A stretch of 64,000 nt of DNA from Prunus persica (lineage: Eukaryota > Streptophyta > Magnoliopsida > Rosales > Rosaceae). The stretch lies in contig NC_034014.1 in the NCBI RefSeq assembly GCF_000346465.2, positions 8,949,020-9,013,019 on the forward strand, written 5' to 3'. Under the pieces are notes generated by a model. The model was not told the DNA's origin. It saw nothing but the letters and a program-made list of their open reading frames with translations, and did not search any database. This document shows positions 11,600 to 22,400 of the stretch, piece by piece (positions within the stretch are counted from its first letter, which is position 1; each line of letters starts with the position of its first letter). A program made the translations under genes and the position numbers.

Positions 11600-12870
11600 G
11601 GGCCTTGCCGAACGGCAAGGCCCGTGCAAAAACAAATGGCATCCCCAAAATTTCAAGTATGCTAGCCTACTTCATAAGCCCAATCCCACTCCAAGGCCAG
11701 GCCCAAATTGATCAAGACACCCAAGCCAATTCCACCACATATTGTAGATGGACTTGCCGAACGGCAAGACCTGGGAAACAACAAAATGGGGGACTCACCT
11801 GCCTTATGAACGGCCTAGCTCGAGAGGCTAAGCGACACCACAAAAACCCAGCTCCTTTTCGTCCCGAACCACTCTCCACACCCAGCTATTTTTGGCCCAA
11901 CCCACTGCTGCTTGCTGAAGTCCACTAGCTCGAAAAACTTGCCGAAGCGCCACTCGGAAGCCCACCTTCCTAAGCTGCTGAAGCCGTGCACACCAAGCTG
12001 TCCAGCCCCTTCGCAAGAAGCCGTGCTCACCACCCCCACAAACTGCCCAGCCGAAGCAAACTTCCTACCGAGAGAGAGCACCCAGCTGCCGAAGCTTATG
12101 TCAAAGCCAACCGTGGCCAAGACTTGCCGAACGGCAAGGGCCAGCCACTCGAATTTTTGGCACACAATCAAATCTCACCGAAGCCACAGATAGGACCTAG
12201 CACCAATCGGCTTGCTCGCCACGGTCCCTTCACAATCAACCTTGCCGACACAAAATCCAGCACCATGGGACTACCTTGCTCAACCTCTGACCAACAACTC
12301 CGTGGCCAAGACCTGCCGAGCGGCAAGGGCTAGCCACTCGGCTGTGTTCCCAATCCCTCGTGCTACTGACCTGCCGAAGCAACTTGCCCAGCACCCTTCG
12401 AAACAACCTGCCCAGCCCCTTCGAAACGACTGCCGTCGCCAAGACCTGCCGATTGCTCGAAGATTTGATCGCAAAAAAATGCCCAGCTCTCCTTGCCGAA
12501 CGGCAAGATCAAATTTCAAAGTTTATGTTCTATACTCCCAATTCCAAACCCTACCAAAATTGCCGAATGGCACTTGCCGAACGGCATAGTGCATCCCCTC
12601 ATTTTTATATACCCCCCTCCTCCAACAACCCTAGCCCTTCTTAATTGCCAAAGCCCAACTCGGGCCCAACTCTTGCCACTTGCCTAAGCCCCAACCCAAG
12701 AAGGCCCGGCCATTCCAAAAAAAAAAAAAAAAAAAAAAAAAATTTTGCTAGACCCTTGCCGAACGGCAAGGGCCATGGAGGCTTTGTGGGGAAGTCAAAA
12801 TTTCCAAATGGCCCGGCCATTCAAAAAAAAAAAAAAAAAGGGAGCTAGACCCTTGCCGAACGGCAAGGGC
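11600..12870. repeat. Array of dispersed palindromes CTTGCCG-AA-CGGCAAG
   Basis: Eight copies or near copies of a GC-rich inverted repeat with a 2-nt loop occur in about 1.3 kb of the element's 3' non-coding region: 11603-11620, 11753-11768, 12123-12138, 12312-12328 (variant), 12492-12507, 12573-12586 (partial), 12753-12772 and 12850-12869. The last two have 9-bp perfect arms (cccttgccg/cggcaaggg). Spacing is irregular and the sequences between copies differ, apart from the final pair. Confidence 0.9.
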
Positions 12871-12900
12871 CATGGACACATTGTGGGAAGTCCAAATTTT
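12712..12900. repeat. Tandem duplication of about 100 bp with poly-A tracts
   Basis: Two units each contain ggcccggccattc, a long A tract, gctagacccttgccgaacgg and ggccatgga. A tracts occupy about 12,716-12,742 and 12,822-12,839. The palindrome lies inside each unit. Confidence 0.8.
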
Positions 12901-13132
12901 CCACAAGACTCGGCTCCCTCGAAGGTCCGGCTCCCCTACGGACCCAGCTCCCATATTATCTGCAACATGCCCAGGTACCAAGATACCCAGCTACCATGTG
13001 TTGACGCAACTCCTAGCTTGCCAACTTGGGGGACTAGGGAGTGCCCTGCGGCTCCCAATGAAGCTGGAATGCTCGGTTACAATTACGAAAACTCACAAGT
13101 TCCCAACCCAGAAGTTACTTCTCGACCGCGAA

Positions 13133-13145
13133 CTTGGGGGACTAC
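13133..13145 (+). promoter_or_regulatory. Candidate polypurine tract
   Basis: The stretch cttgggggactac directly precedes the 3' LTR, where plus-strand priming is expected. It is short and imperfect. Confidence 0.5.
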
Positions 13146-13651
13146 TGTTTACACCATAATGAACCGAGCAGACCCAGCACCAAAGTGACTAGCACCAAGA
13201 CAGCCACGCCTTCTCCTGTGCCGAAGGAAGACACACTTTCGAGGTGCCAGACACCTACCGAAGCTCCCAGCTGCCAAACCTAATCTCCAGGACACGTGTC
13301 GCCACCACAACGGCTTGCACAAAGTCCCATATTGGAACTTTGTGCAAAACTCCTACTTTCACCTCCCTATAAATAGGGAACAGTACCCAGGTACAAAAGA
13401 CAACTATTCTCCCACTTTTACTGTTACTCTGCCAGAATTACTACTTGTAACTGACTTAGGCATCGGAGAACCTTCGGCCGGCACCACACCGGTGTCCGAA
13501 GCTTAACGATTGCTTCTCCTCTTTTTACCTTCTACCGGTCTCTCACCAACCCATTTCACCAAGGGCCTCAGCCTTCTTCTCTGCTGAAGACTCAGCACAT
13601 CTAATCACTAAGTTGGACTCAATATTGGCCGGGCCATTTTGAGCATCAACA
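13146..13651 (+). repeat. 3' LTR of the gypsy element
   Basis: The 506-bp LTR matches the 5' LTR at all but five positions and is followed by the target duplication AGTTG at 13652-13656. Confidence 0.95.
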
Positions 13652-14035
13652 AGTTGTAAAGAATTTTGGAACAAGATAATATGAATCAGAAAGAGAAGCA
13701 AATCAGGCCTCTGGAACCCAAAGTGATCATCTGAAGGTTGAACAACCAAGTCCCCTTCAATTACATGCATTGTATCTTTCAGCAACCTCATGAGCCAATT
13801 GCATGATTACATGCTCCAACTTAGTGCCAATATCAAGTAAAAGCTGTAAGAAAGAAATCAGCATAAATATTCAAGTACCCTATCCTAGAAGGTTCCCTGG
13901 TTTAATCTGCAGATATGTGGAGACAAATGTACAATTTCATGGATCACTGGCCATGAATGAGATTCTCGATTACAATAGAGAAGAAATTCCAAGGCATTCA
14001 TTTAAAAGAAATAAATATAATCATAAAGAAGTGAT

Positions 14036-14602
14036 TGTTGGAGCAAAATATCTACGGATCCAAGGTCAAATAATTAAGCCAATTAATTTGGGAATTATTT
14101 GACCAAATTGAAAATTATTTAATTCTTACCCTAATTGGGGATTTAATTAATCAAATCGCTAGTTAAATCAATCTCTCCAAATTGGGGAAGAATAATTTCT
14201 TTCCATCTATAGAATTATTCTTCTGAAACCCTAGCTTCCGAGGCTCCTATAAATACATAGTTACACCAAGGCTTGAGGTACGTTTAAACTTCTGTCTAAA
14301 ACTCTGCAGAAATTCTATCTCACAAACCGTAGCCGCCATACTCTTTCTCTCTCTCACACAAGGCTCCGGCCACCACACACGGCTCTGGCCAGCCAGTTCT
14401 CACCCTAGAGAAATCTCCATCCTTTTGTTAGCTATTGTTTTATTACAAACACTCTATCTAACTTTGGCATTGAAGGGCCTTTCGCCAACACCCTCGGGTG
14501 TGGTCTTTTCACTCCGTATTGTTTTGCAGGGAGAAAGAGAAGCGAGGAGAAAGACGGAATCTTCAAATGAATATTCTTTGGGGACGAAAAATCACTCCCA
14601 CA
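14036..14602 (+). mobile_element. Solo LTR 1 in MLO-A intron 10
   Basis: About 567 bp begins TGTTGG and ends CCCACA. It contains a TATA-like tataaatac near 14,251 and the block cctcgggtgtgg near 14,491-14,502. It is flanked by gtgat (14031-14035) and atgat (14603-14607), a 5-bp duplication with one mismatch. MLO-B lacks it at the matching place. No internal retroelement sequence is present, so it is a solo LTR left by recombination. Confidence 0.75.
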
Positions 14603-14936
14603 ATGATAATGGAGAGAAAAGAACCTCATGCATCATGGAGCTTTATACATGGCCATACCAAACAACTAAATAAATTATAAGATAATCATCACTTACATAT
14701 AAATAGCGAGGAATGACAACATAATATTGTTCTGGTTTTTCCAATGGGAAAACTGGTTTAACTTCCTTTTCTCAATAAGGACTGATGTTGAGATTTTTAA
14801 GAACGCTCGTATCACATCGGATATGATAGTCATACATGCAATTCCTAGTCATAAATGCTATAATATCCAAAAATGTTAAAGACAAAACCATTTTTTCATC
14901 AGAACTATAAATTTGGACACACTTACTGTGGCAACC

Positions 14937-15625
14937 AAATTAAATCAAAACCCTAGGTCAAATAATTCATTTCATTTGGGGATTATTTGACCTAATTGGG
15001 AATTAATCAACCTGATTGGGAGTTACTCAATTTAATTGGGGATTACCCAATTAAATTGAACGTTACCTAATTGGGTTGAGAATTGATTTGGTTAATTACC
15101 ACGATTCCTAATTAAATAAGGAGTTACCTAATTGAATCAGGATTTGATTTGATACCTACCACAATTAGGGATTTGATTTTCCCTAATAAATCAAATTCTT
15201 AATTAATCAAATCAATTCCAAAAAAGGGAGGAATAATTCCCTTCCATCTACGGAATTATTCCTCTGAAACCCTAGCCTCCAAGACCACTATAAAAGGATA
15301 GCCACACACAAGGGTTGAGGTATGTCAGAATTACGTTTAAAATCTCTACAGAAAATTCCTCTCAAACCCTAGCCACCTCCTTTGTCTCTCTCTTTTACAT
15401 AAGACTCCGACCGCCCGGTTTACACATTAAACACATCTCGTACCCTATTTTAGCTATCGTTTCTCTACGGATCGATTGAACTGACTTAGGCATCGGAGGG
15501 CCTTTGGCCAACACCCCTCGGGTGTGGTCCTCTTATTTGTTTTATTTTGCAGGGAAAAAGAGGCGGTAAAGAAGAAAGGGGAATTTTTCGAACCGAATAT
15601 TCTCGTGGGGAAATTTGCTCCCACA
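14937..15625 (+). mobile_element. Solo LTR 2 at the MLO-A intron 10 donor
   Basis: 689 bp runs from TGTGGC to CCCACA with a perfect 5-bp target duplication cttac (14932-14936 and 15626-15630). It is related to solo LTR 1 across its promoter and 3' half: tataaaagg near 15,291, then cccctcgggtgtggtcc and gcagggaaaaag. The right-hand duplication, read on the minus strand, is the GTAAG of the exon 10 donor. Confidence 0.9.
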
Positions 15626-16299
15626 CTTACAATGAGGGGAATAATTGAGATCCAGAAATAGGCATGCCAACCTGCAGACAAACATCAGAAGTTTTGAGAA
15701 TGATCTTCATGCAGCAGGTCAAAAATGCAAATGAAGATTATGGCATATCTTTATGGTGGATTATGTTTAAACTCTAAATCCAATAACTTCTGATTCTTGT
15801 CAACAAAACATCAATCTCACTTTCAAATGCCTTAATTGACGCATCAAGTGATTAAGAACTCAAGACCTCTACCATAAAATATCAATCTCAGTTTGAGGCC
15901 CAGAGATCGGGCGTCATATGGAAGGCAAATGAGTTGTACAAATTCCTTATCAATATATTCATTTGCATTCAAAACATGATAGCACAACAGTAACTTTATA
16001 AGAGCTTAACTGAATTTTACTGAGAACAAACAAAAACAGTGTAGTCATTATGAACCCAGAATTTAAACCAAAATGTAAAAGCTTGCCCCAGATGTTCAGC
16101 AACAAGGAGATGACCACATAGAACCAAAGATACCAACTGCAAATGACAGTTTCAAAGTAGTAGTGTGATTTATTAACATAGGGAACATTCCATGAACATC
16201 ATTTTGAGATTTCATTTATGCAATGGCTTATAATTAAATAGGAAATTAGTTGAAAGTATAGACTTTCTATGCCTGCGCTTAATGAAATTTTATGTGATG

Positions 16300-16455
16300 G
16301 ATGGGAAAGAGTAAGGCAGTAAGGACGGCCCTGCCAATGAGGCTCCAGCCGTCATAGGGTTTTGGACTTATCCCCATTTTAGCAGAGACAGTCTTTTGTT
16401 CCAAACATGCAACCTCTTGTGACTCATCCGCAAAGAGTGAGGCGGTGAGCTAACT
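16300..16455 (-). mobile_element. SINE-like insertion in MLO-A intron 8
   Basis: On the minus strand the unit opens with gttagctcaccgcctcactc, resembling a tRNA A box, and has the 'tgctaa/atggggataag' type body of plant Au-like SINEs. The same unit is present at the matching place in MLO-B. Confidence 0.5.
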
Positions 16456-17500
16456 ACGAAATAGAAGCAACTAATGAAAATTAAGGGCGTGATGTAATCT
16501 TAACTTGTAATTAACCTTATTCCAACGACTCTCTTAAAATCTGCTTCGAGGACACGGATCATGTAATTGTAGAAATTAAACTTTGAACCTCTGCATAAAT
16601 GGTCCTACAGAAGAATTTCCTTAAATCTTGAAACAGGAATTGTGTATTGCAAGGGAGGAAAGAAGAGTCAGAATTAAATAAAAGGCATGATAGAAAATCT
16701 AAAAGTTAACAAAACTTACGTCAATGAAGCCTAGCCTCACCATCTTATAATCTGCTTTTGTCACAGACCCAAAGAATTGCTTGAAAAATGCCAGCTGAAA
16801 AAAGGAGGATCTCTATAAGACATTGGATATGCAACATTGCTTATTAGACATTGGATAGAAAGGGATTTTTCATCAGCTGTTTGATACATCAATTATTGAT
16901 GAGGAAAGGTTCCTCACAATGCATACTATTGTTTGGTCTCTAACTACTTGTTTCATCAGATTTTGATATTATGATCCACATTTGTCAGAGTATAAAAAAC
17001 TACAAGAATTCTATACTGAATTATGACTACATGATAAACAAAACAAAGAAAAGGAAGCATCTGCCATATTGCCCTGCGATGAGATTGATAAAGTACTTAA
17101 AGAGTGTTTTAGGTTCTTTTAGTTGAGTTTTAAAGTTTGATGGCCAAAGATGTTATGACTCACCAACCAACTTAGAAAAGCTGGATTGTTTCCACCACGA
17201 ACCCGGATACAAAGACGGGCGTGTGTTGATTGCCTTCTCCGAACTGCACACATAATAGGAAAAAGCACTGATGAAGCAATTACAAGTTGGCTATGAAAGA
17301 AAAGCTTAGAATTGGCACTTGATAATGATATGAACTTATGAAAAATGTAACATTGCCTTCTTCTGTATAGTACTCATTTGCGACAGAATCCTCCCAATGT
17401 TTCCATTCACGAATCTACTTCAATAATGAAAACATGAAAAGGCAAATGTGAAAAAGAAAAAAGAAAAGTAAAGAATTTGAAGGCACAGAAAATCATGACA

Positions 17501-17519
17501 GTATATATATATATATATA
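17501..17519. repeat. (TA)n microsatellite
   Basis: Short TA dinucleotide run in MLO-A intron 4. Confidence 0.8.
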
Positions 17520-19486
17520 ATTAGTCAATTAGACAGACAAGAACAGCAAAAGGTAATAAATATGAGAAAGTTACGCTTGCCCTTGCAAAAAGAATGGTTA
17601 GGATAGAGAAAGTCGCATGCACGGTAGCTACCACAAAGATGAACAACTGAAGATGCTGCCAAGCAGTGGCGGTTAGCAATGGGACCTTTCCCTGGAAAAC
17701 AAATTAGATTAAAGGAGAAAATATATCAGATTCCCTGGTTCCTGGGTGTGTGACCACCTGTTGGCAGCACGATATTTCAAGGGCAAGAATGAAGCAAGGC
17801 CCATCCATTCAAGACTGTATACCACTTGATTGAATATGCACTACCTTGTGATGTAATGAAATCCCAAAATTCTTTGAGAACAACTTGAAGCACATATAAA
17901 CACCCCCGGTTTACTAAAACACAAGAAATAAAAAATATATGTGTCCCACCTTAAAATTAGTAATCCAATACTGTCAAACGAGGAAATTGATCAACTATAA
18001 GGGGTAGTTGATCAAATTTCAATTTGTTAACCCCCCGTTCTTAAGTTTAATACCTTATTAATTCCCTCATTCCAATTAACTAAACATGTCATTGATGTAT
18101 TGTTTATCGTCTTGTAATTCGATTTACAAGGCCTTTAAGATTCAATTCTATCTTAAAGACAGTAGTTTTAACACTACTCTTTGTATCTAGAAAAATGACA
18201 ACACTTCTCTTTTAGTTGGAATCATTCATGGTACCTGTGAGTGTAAAACAATTTATAGAATATTCACTTTGGAGTGTGCAAAAGTCACTAGTGTTAAATA
18301 ATTATTGAGTAATGAAGCTCCCTTTGATATGGTAAGATAAAAATCCATGTACTAAACCATAAACTTACAAATAAAATTATATAAAAATATATACTTTTAG
18401 AAAGACAACATTAAAAAGGTATCAATAAATAAATAAATTTATGAAAAGTTTATTTAAAAGGCAAAGAAAGACACAAAAATTAATGATAAAGAAGTACCTT
18501 TGAACAGTCGCCCTTGGAGAGAGGACCTCGTTTCTTACAAGGCAGCCAATGACTGGCCTGTTTCTCCGTTATGCAGATTTTGCCTAACCGATCTTGAAAC
18601 ACCGACAGCAGCACTGCTATAATCCCCAAAACCAACTCTGCACAATATATACACACCGGCGGTGATATATAAATACCTATGTCCATGGAGCTTCAAATAT
18701 TCAATATCGATCAATTTGATATCAGTGGAGGGAGGAGGACCTTGTTTAATCTTATGCAACGCCTCAAACACGTTTTTGTGGGTCTTTTTCTTGACGTACT
18801 GCATGCAAACAAGTGATTATAAATCAATTAATCTCTCTCCACACACACAAATATATGCATGCATGCATGACTGCATGTGCTTTGTCAGTGTACTAAAGGA
18901 TTCTCTCAACAGCTAGAGAGATGAACACTACGATACAAGACACCGCAGCCACCACCCATGTCGGCGTGTACTCTAACGTTGTTTCTCCTTCTGCCATGAA
19001 TTAACAAGATGATCTATCTTATGTTTCTGCTGTGTCTCTTCCAAACACATATTAACTGGTTTCTTGGTCCCTATATACTCCATCCATATACATTGCGGAG
19101 ACTCCTAAATTTTCTTTTTCTTTTTCTTTTTTGTACACGTAGGACAATGTTGCTCATTTCGTGGGGGTTTCACTGCGCTTGCTATGTCCAAATTGGTCTT
19201 AAATTAGGAATTTAGGAGGTGGAAACAAGGAATAGGGCTGACTTGCTGACATGTATTCAGCAATAAAATACTTCTATAGTTTCTGATTATATGTGAATAT
19301 ATAAAGTTGGCATCTGGATGAAAAATATTACAAGAAAAAGGAGATGAATGTTCAAAACTACGTGGAACAAGTGATCTTCTCGAGGTTTCCTTCCACTTTC
19401 TGCATGTACACCAAATGGCTGAACTTCCTTCTGTTGAAGTTTTGCTACTTAATTTATCACTTTGGGGTTGAGTGAGACGGCATTTT

Positions 19487-22400
19487 TCATTTGGGTGACC
19501 TCAGTGGCGGTTCAGGCTCAATTTCTCCTGTGGTGCCAACTTCCACTGACGACTCATTAACTGTCGCACAAGCCTCTTTGGGATCTACACGTCTCAACGG
19601 CTTGTTCCTTTTCGCTGACCGAGCCCATCCAATAAGGCCCTCTTGTATATGTTCTTCAAATATGGCCTTCTTGAATGAACTTCCCATCTTCATCATTGCA
19701 ACCAAAAGATAGAAATCTCATTCTAAAATCTGGAAAAGGAATGCAATTGCAGCAGTTCTATATAATCCTGCAAACCTCACCTGTGTGACGATTGCATACA
19801 ACGGGAAGGTACTGTAACTGCAGACGAACTGAATGAATGCTCTGAGAATGGATATTGGCATTCAGGAAGAAAAGGGAAAAAGGTACATATCAGATTTATG
19901 AAACTGTGTTGGGACACACATAAAAACACACATATGAACATGATTTACCCAATAATGAGTCTTGGGATAATATAAGCGACTTTCCCCATTATGCAGGAAT
20001 CAAATGAATATTGATACTGCAAGAGATTGAGCCACCAAATATCATAAATCTACCACTACCATTTTGATATGGATTAAAAATTAATTAGTGGGCAATTTTT
20101 AGAATCCATTCTCACCCATAACCAGAAGAAATATGCCAGTTGAAAAGAATTTTGGAACAAGATGATATGTATCAGGAAGAGAATCAGTCTGGGCCTGTGG
20201 AACCAAAACTGATTATCTGAAGGTTGAACAACCAAGTCCCCTTCGATTGCAACGTGCTTCTCAGCAACCTCATTGGCCAATTGAGTAATAACATGCTCCA
20301 ACTTAGTGCCAACAGCAAGTAATAGCTGTAGGAAAGAAATCACCATAAATATTAAGTTCCCTATTCCTTGGTTTAGTCTACATATTTGTGGAGAAAACGC
20401 ACAAAATTTTGGATGACTGGAAGACAAGACAAATGAGCAAAAATAGACCTCATGCATCAAGTGGCTTCGATTATACATCACCACTACGAAGAATGAGCAT
20501 ATGCTAAAACAGATACGATCAGATGTGTCAAACCATCAATAATAGTCTTTCCCATGTCTTCCCTGTCCCATGCTCTGTAACCCAAATTAACAGAAAGTGC
20601 CAAGAATGACTTGCTGAATATCGTTCTGGTTTTCCTTCATGTGAAAACTAGTTTAACTACTCTTCCCCATCACTTATAAGGAGTTATGAGTTATGTGACT
20701 TTCTTCATTTGATATGTGCATGTGTGTGTGTGTGTGTGTGTGTGTGTTATGTGACTTTCTTCATTTGATATGTGCATGTGTGTGTGTGTGTGTGTGTGTT
20801 AATGTTGAACCTAAAAGACAAGTAAGGCTCAATTATCACTTAGGTAAAACACCTATTAATGACATTCATTTATAGTTGAGTAATTATATAGAGAATCATA
20901 TCAGTGGTTTTATCTTTTTGTAATTATGATATGTGTAGTTGATTAATTATGCAAACATTTTAAGTCAAATAAAGTTATACACAAAAAAGGCATTAAAAAG
21001 CATTTTGAGTTTTAGAGCACATATCGCATCATACATCAAAGTTGTAATAAAGAGAAAATCAGCACTGCATTAGAAGCATAAATTTGGAAAACTTACAATT
21101 AAGGGAATGAAAGCTATCCAAAAATAGGAATGCCAACCTGCATATAAAGATAATAAGTGTCGGTAACAACCTTCGTGCAACAGACTAAAAATGCAAGTGA
21201 AGATTATGGCAAGTCTATATGTGGGGTTCCTGTTAAATGCCAATTCCATCAACTTCGGATTCTTGTCAATAAAGACCTCTACCATAAATATCTATTTCAC
21301 TTTTAGGCAAGGAGATGGGGTATCTTATGGAAGGAAAATGAACTGTACAACTTGCTTATCGAAATATTCATTTCCATTTAAACATCGTAGAACAACAGTG
21401 TAACCTTTTACGAGCTTAGCAGAATTTTATTGAGAAAGAACAAAAACAGTGTAGATGAACCAAAAATAAACCAAAATGTAAAATCTTACCCCAGACATTC
21501 AGCAACAAGAAGATGACCACAAAGATCCAAAGATACCAGCTGCAAAGGATAGTTCAAAACTTACAAAGATGCATAGAGTAAGAATAATTAATTAAAAGTA
21601 GTATGTTTTATAAACAGAGAGAACATGGAACAGACATTTGAGATATTTTTGCTGCACTTGATGTGCTTGTTTAAACATTTGAGATATTTTTTATGCAATG
21701 GATGGGAAACAGTTGGGAGAAGGCCATCAGATGCACATAGCCTTATCCCCATTAGCAGAGGTGCTCTTGTTTGCTTCAAACCTGTGACCTCTAGGTTGTG
21801 ACTTTATCCTTAAAGAGTGAGGCAGTGAGCTAACCTTGAAAAAGGAGCAAATAATGAAATTAAGAGCATGATGTGATACCTTATTCCTACTACACTCTTA
21901 AAATCTGCTGCAAGGGCACGTATCATATACTTGTGGAAATTAAATTTCGGATTTCCCCTGCAATGGGTCTACCAAAGAATTAAGTACTATAAATTTTGAG
22001 ACAGGTATCGTGTGGAAGCAAAATTTATAATAGAATTACAGGAAAAGAAGAAACAGAATTGATCAAAACATATGATAGGAAATCTAAAAATTAAAATACT
22101 TACCTGAACGAAGCCCTGTCGCATTGTCAAATAATCTTCTTTGCTCACAGACCCATAAAATTGTTTCAAAAATGCAAACTGAAAAATGAAGAGCCATGAG
22201 ATGATGGATCAAAATGTGCGATATTGCTTATAACACGTTGCATAGGTAGGCTTTTGAAATTAGTGTTTTATATATCAATTATTGATAAGGAAAGGTTCCT
22301 TACAGAGCATGTATATTTTCCTTCAATTAGTTTGTTTATCAGATTTTGATAGTATGATCCACATTTGTCAGAATCTCAGAAACTCTTAAGAATTCTTGTC

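Larger units (their letters stand above)
2062..13651 (+). mobile_element. Complete Ty3/gypsy LTR element, Tat/Ogre-like
   Basis: Two 506-bp LTRs begin TG and end CA. The element is flanked by a perfect 5-bp target duplication AGTTG (2057-2061 and 13652-13656). The LTRs differ at five positions by my count, about 1%, which points to a recent insertion. Order inside: primer-binding region, gag, protease, RT (mostly in the N gap), RNase H, second RNase H, integrase, an antisense gene, a palindrome-rich tail and a purine-rich tract. A second RNase H and extra ORFs between pol and the 3' LTR are known hallmarks of the Tat/Ogre lineage. Frameshifts in gag and pol and a changed integrase residue suggest this copy cannot move by itself. 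It lies inside MLO-A exon 11, with its sense strand opposite to MLO. Confidence 0.95.
1281..18997 (-). pseudogene. MLO-like gene A, disrupted (pseudogene)
   Basis: This is a decayed copy of a seven-transmembrane MLO protein. MLO proteins are plasma-membrane, calmodulin-binding proteins; some clades are powdery-mildew susceptibility factors. Exons matching MLO-B, in coding order: 18997-18881, 18798-18741, 18637-18498, 17691-17575, 17414-17357, 17243-17164, 16794-16720, 16604-16516, 16136-16087, 15671-15631, 13843-13652 continuing at 2061-2035, 1935-1868, 1722-1662, 1559-1281. Lesions seen directly: TAG at codon 35 (18893-18895) where MLO-B has TAC; a 4-nt insertion shifting frame in exon 11 near 13,760-13,790; TAA in exon 12 (1930-1932); TAG ending exon 13 (1662-1664); TAA in exon 14 (1524-1526). 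Several donors read GC instead of GT (after exons 1, 5 and 9). A complete gypsy element splits exon 11 and two solo LTRs sit in intron 10. Exon lengths otherwise match copy B closely. I infer it makes no full-length protein. Confidence 0.9.

Noticed and set aside
11600..12870. CRISPR-like array
   Set aside because: Repeats are short palindromes at irregular distance in a plant retroelement; no spacer structure.
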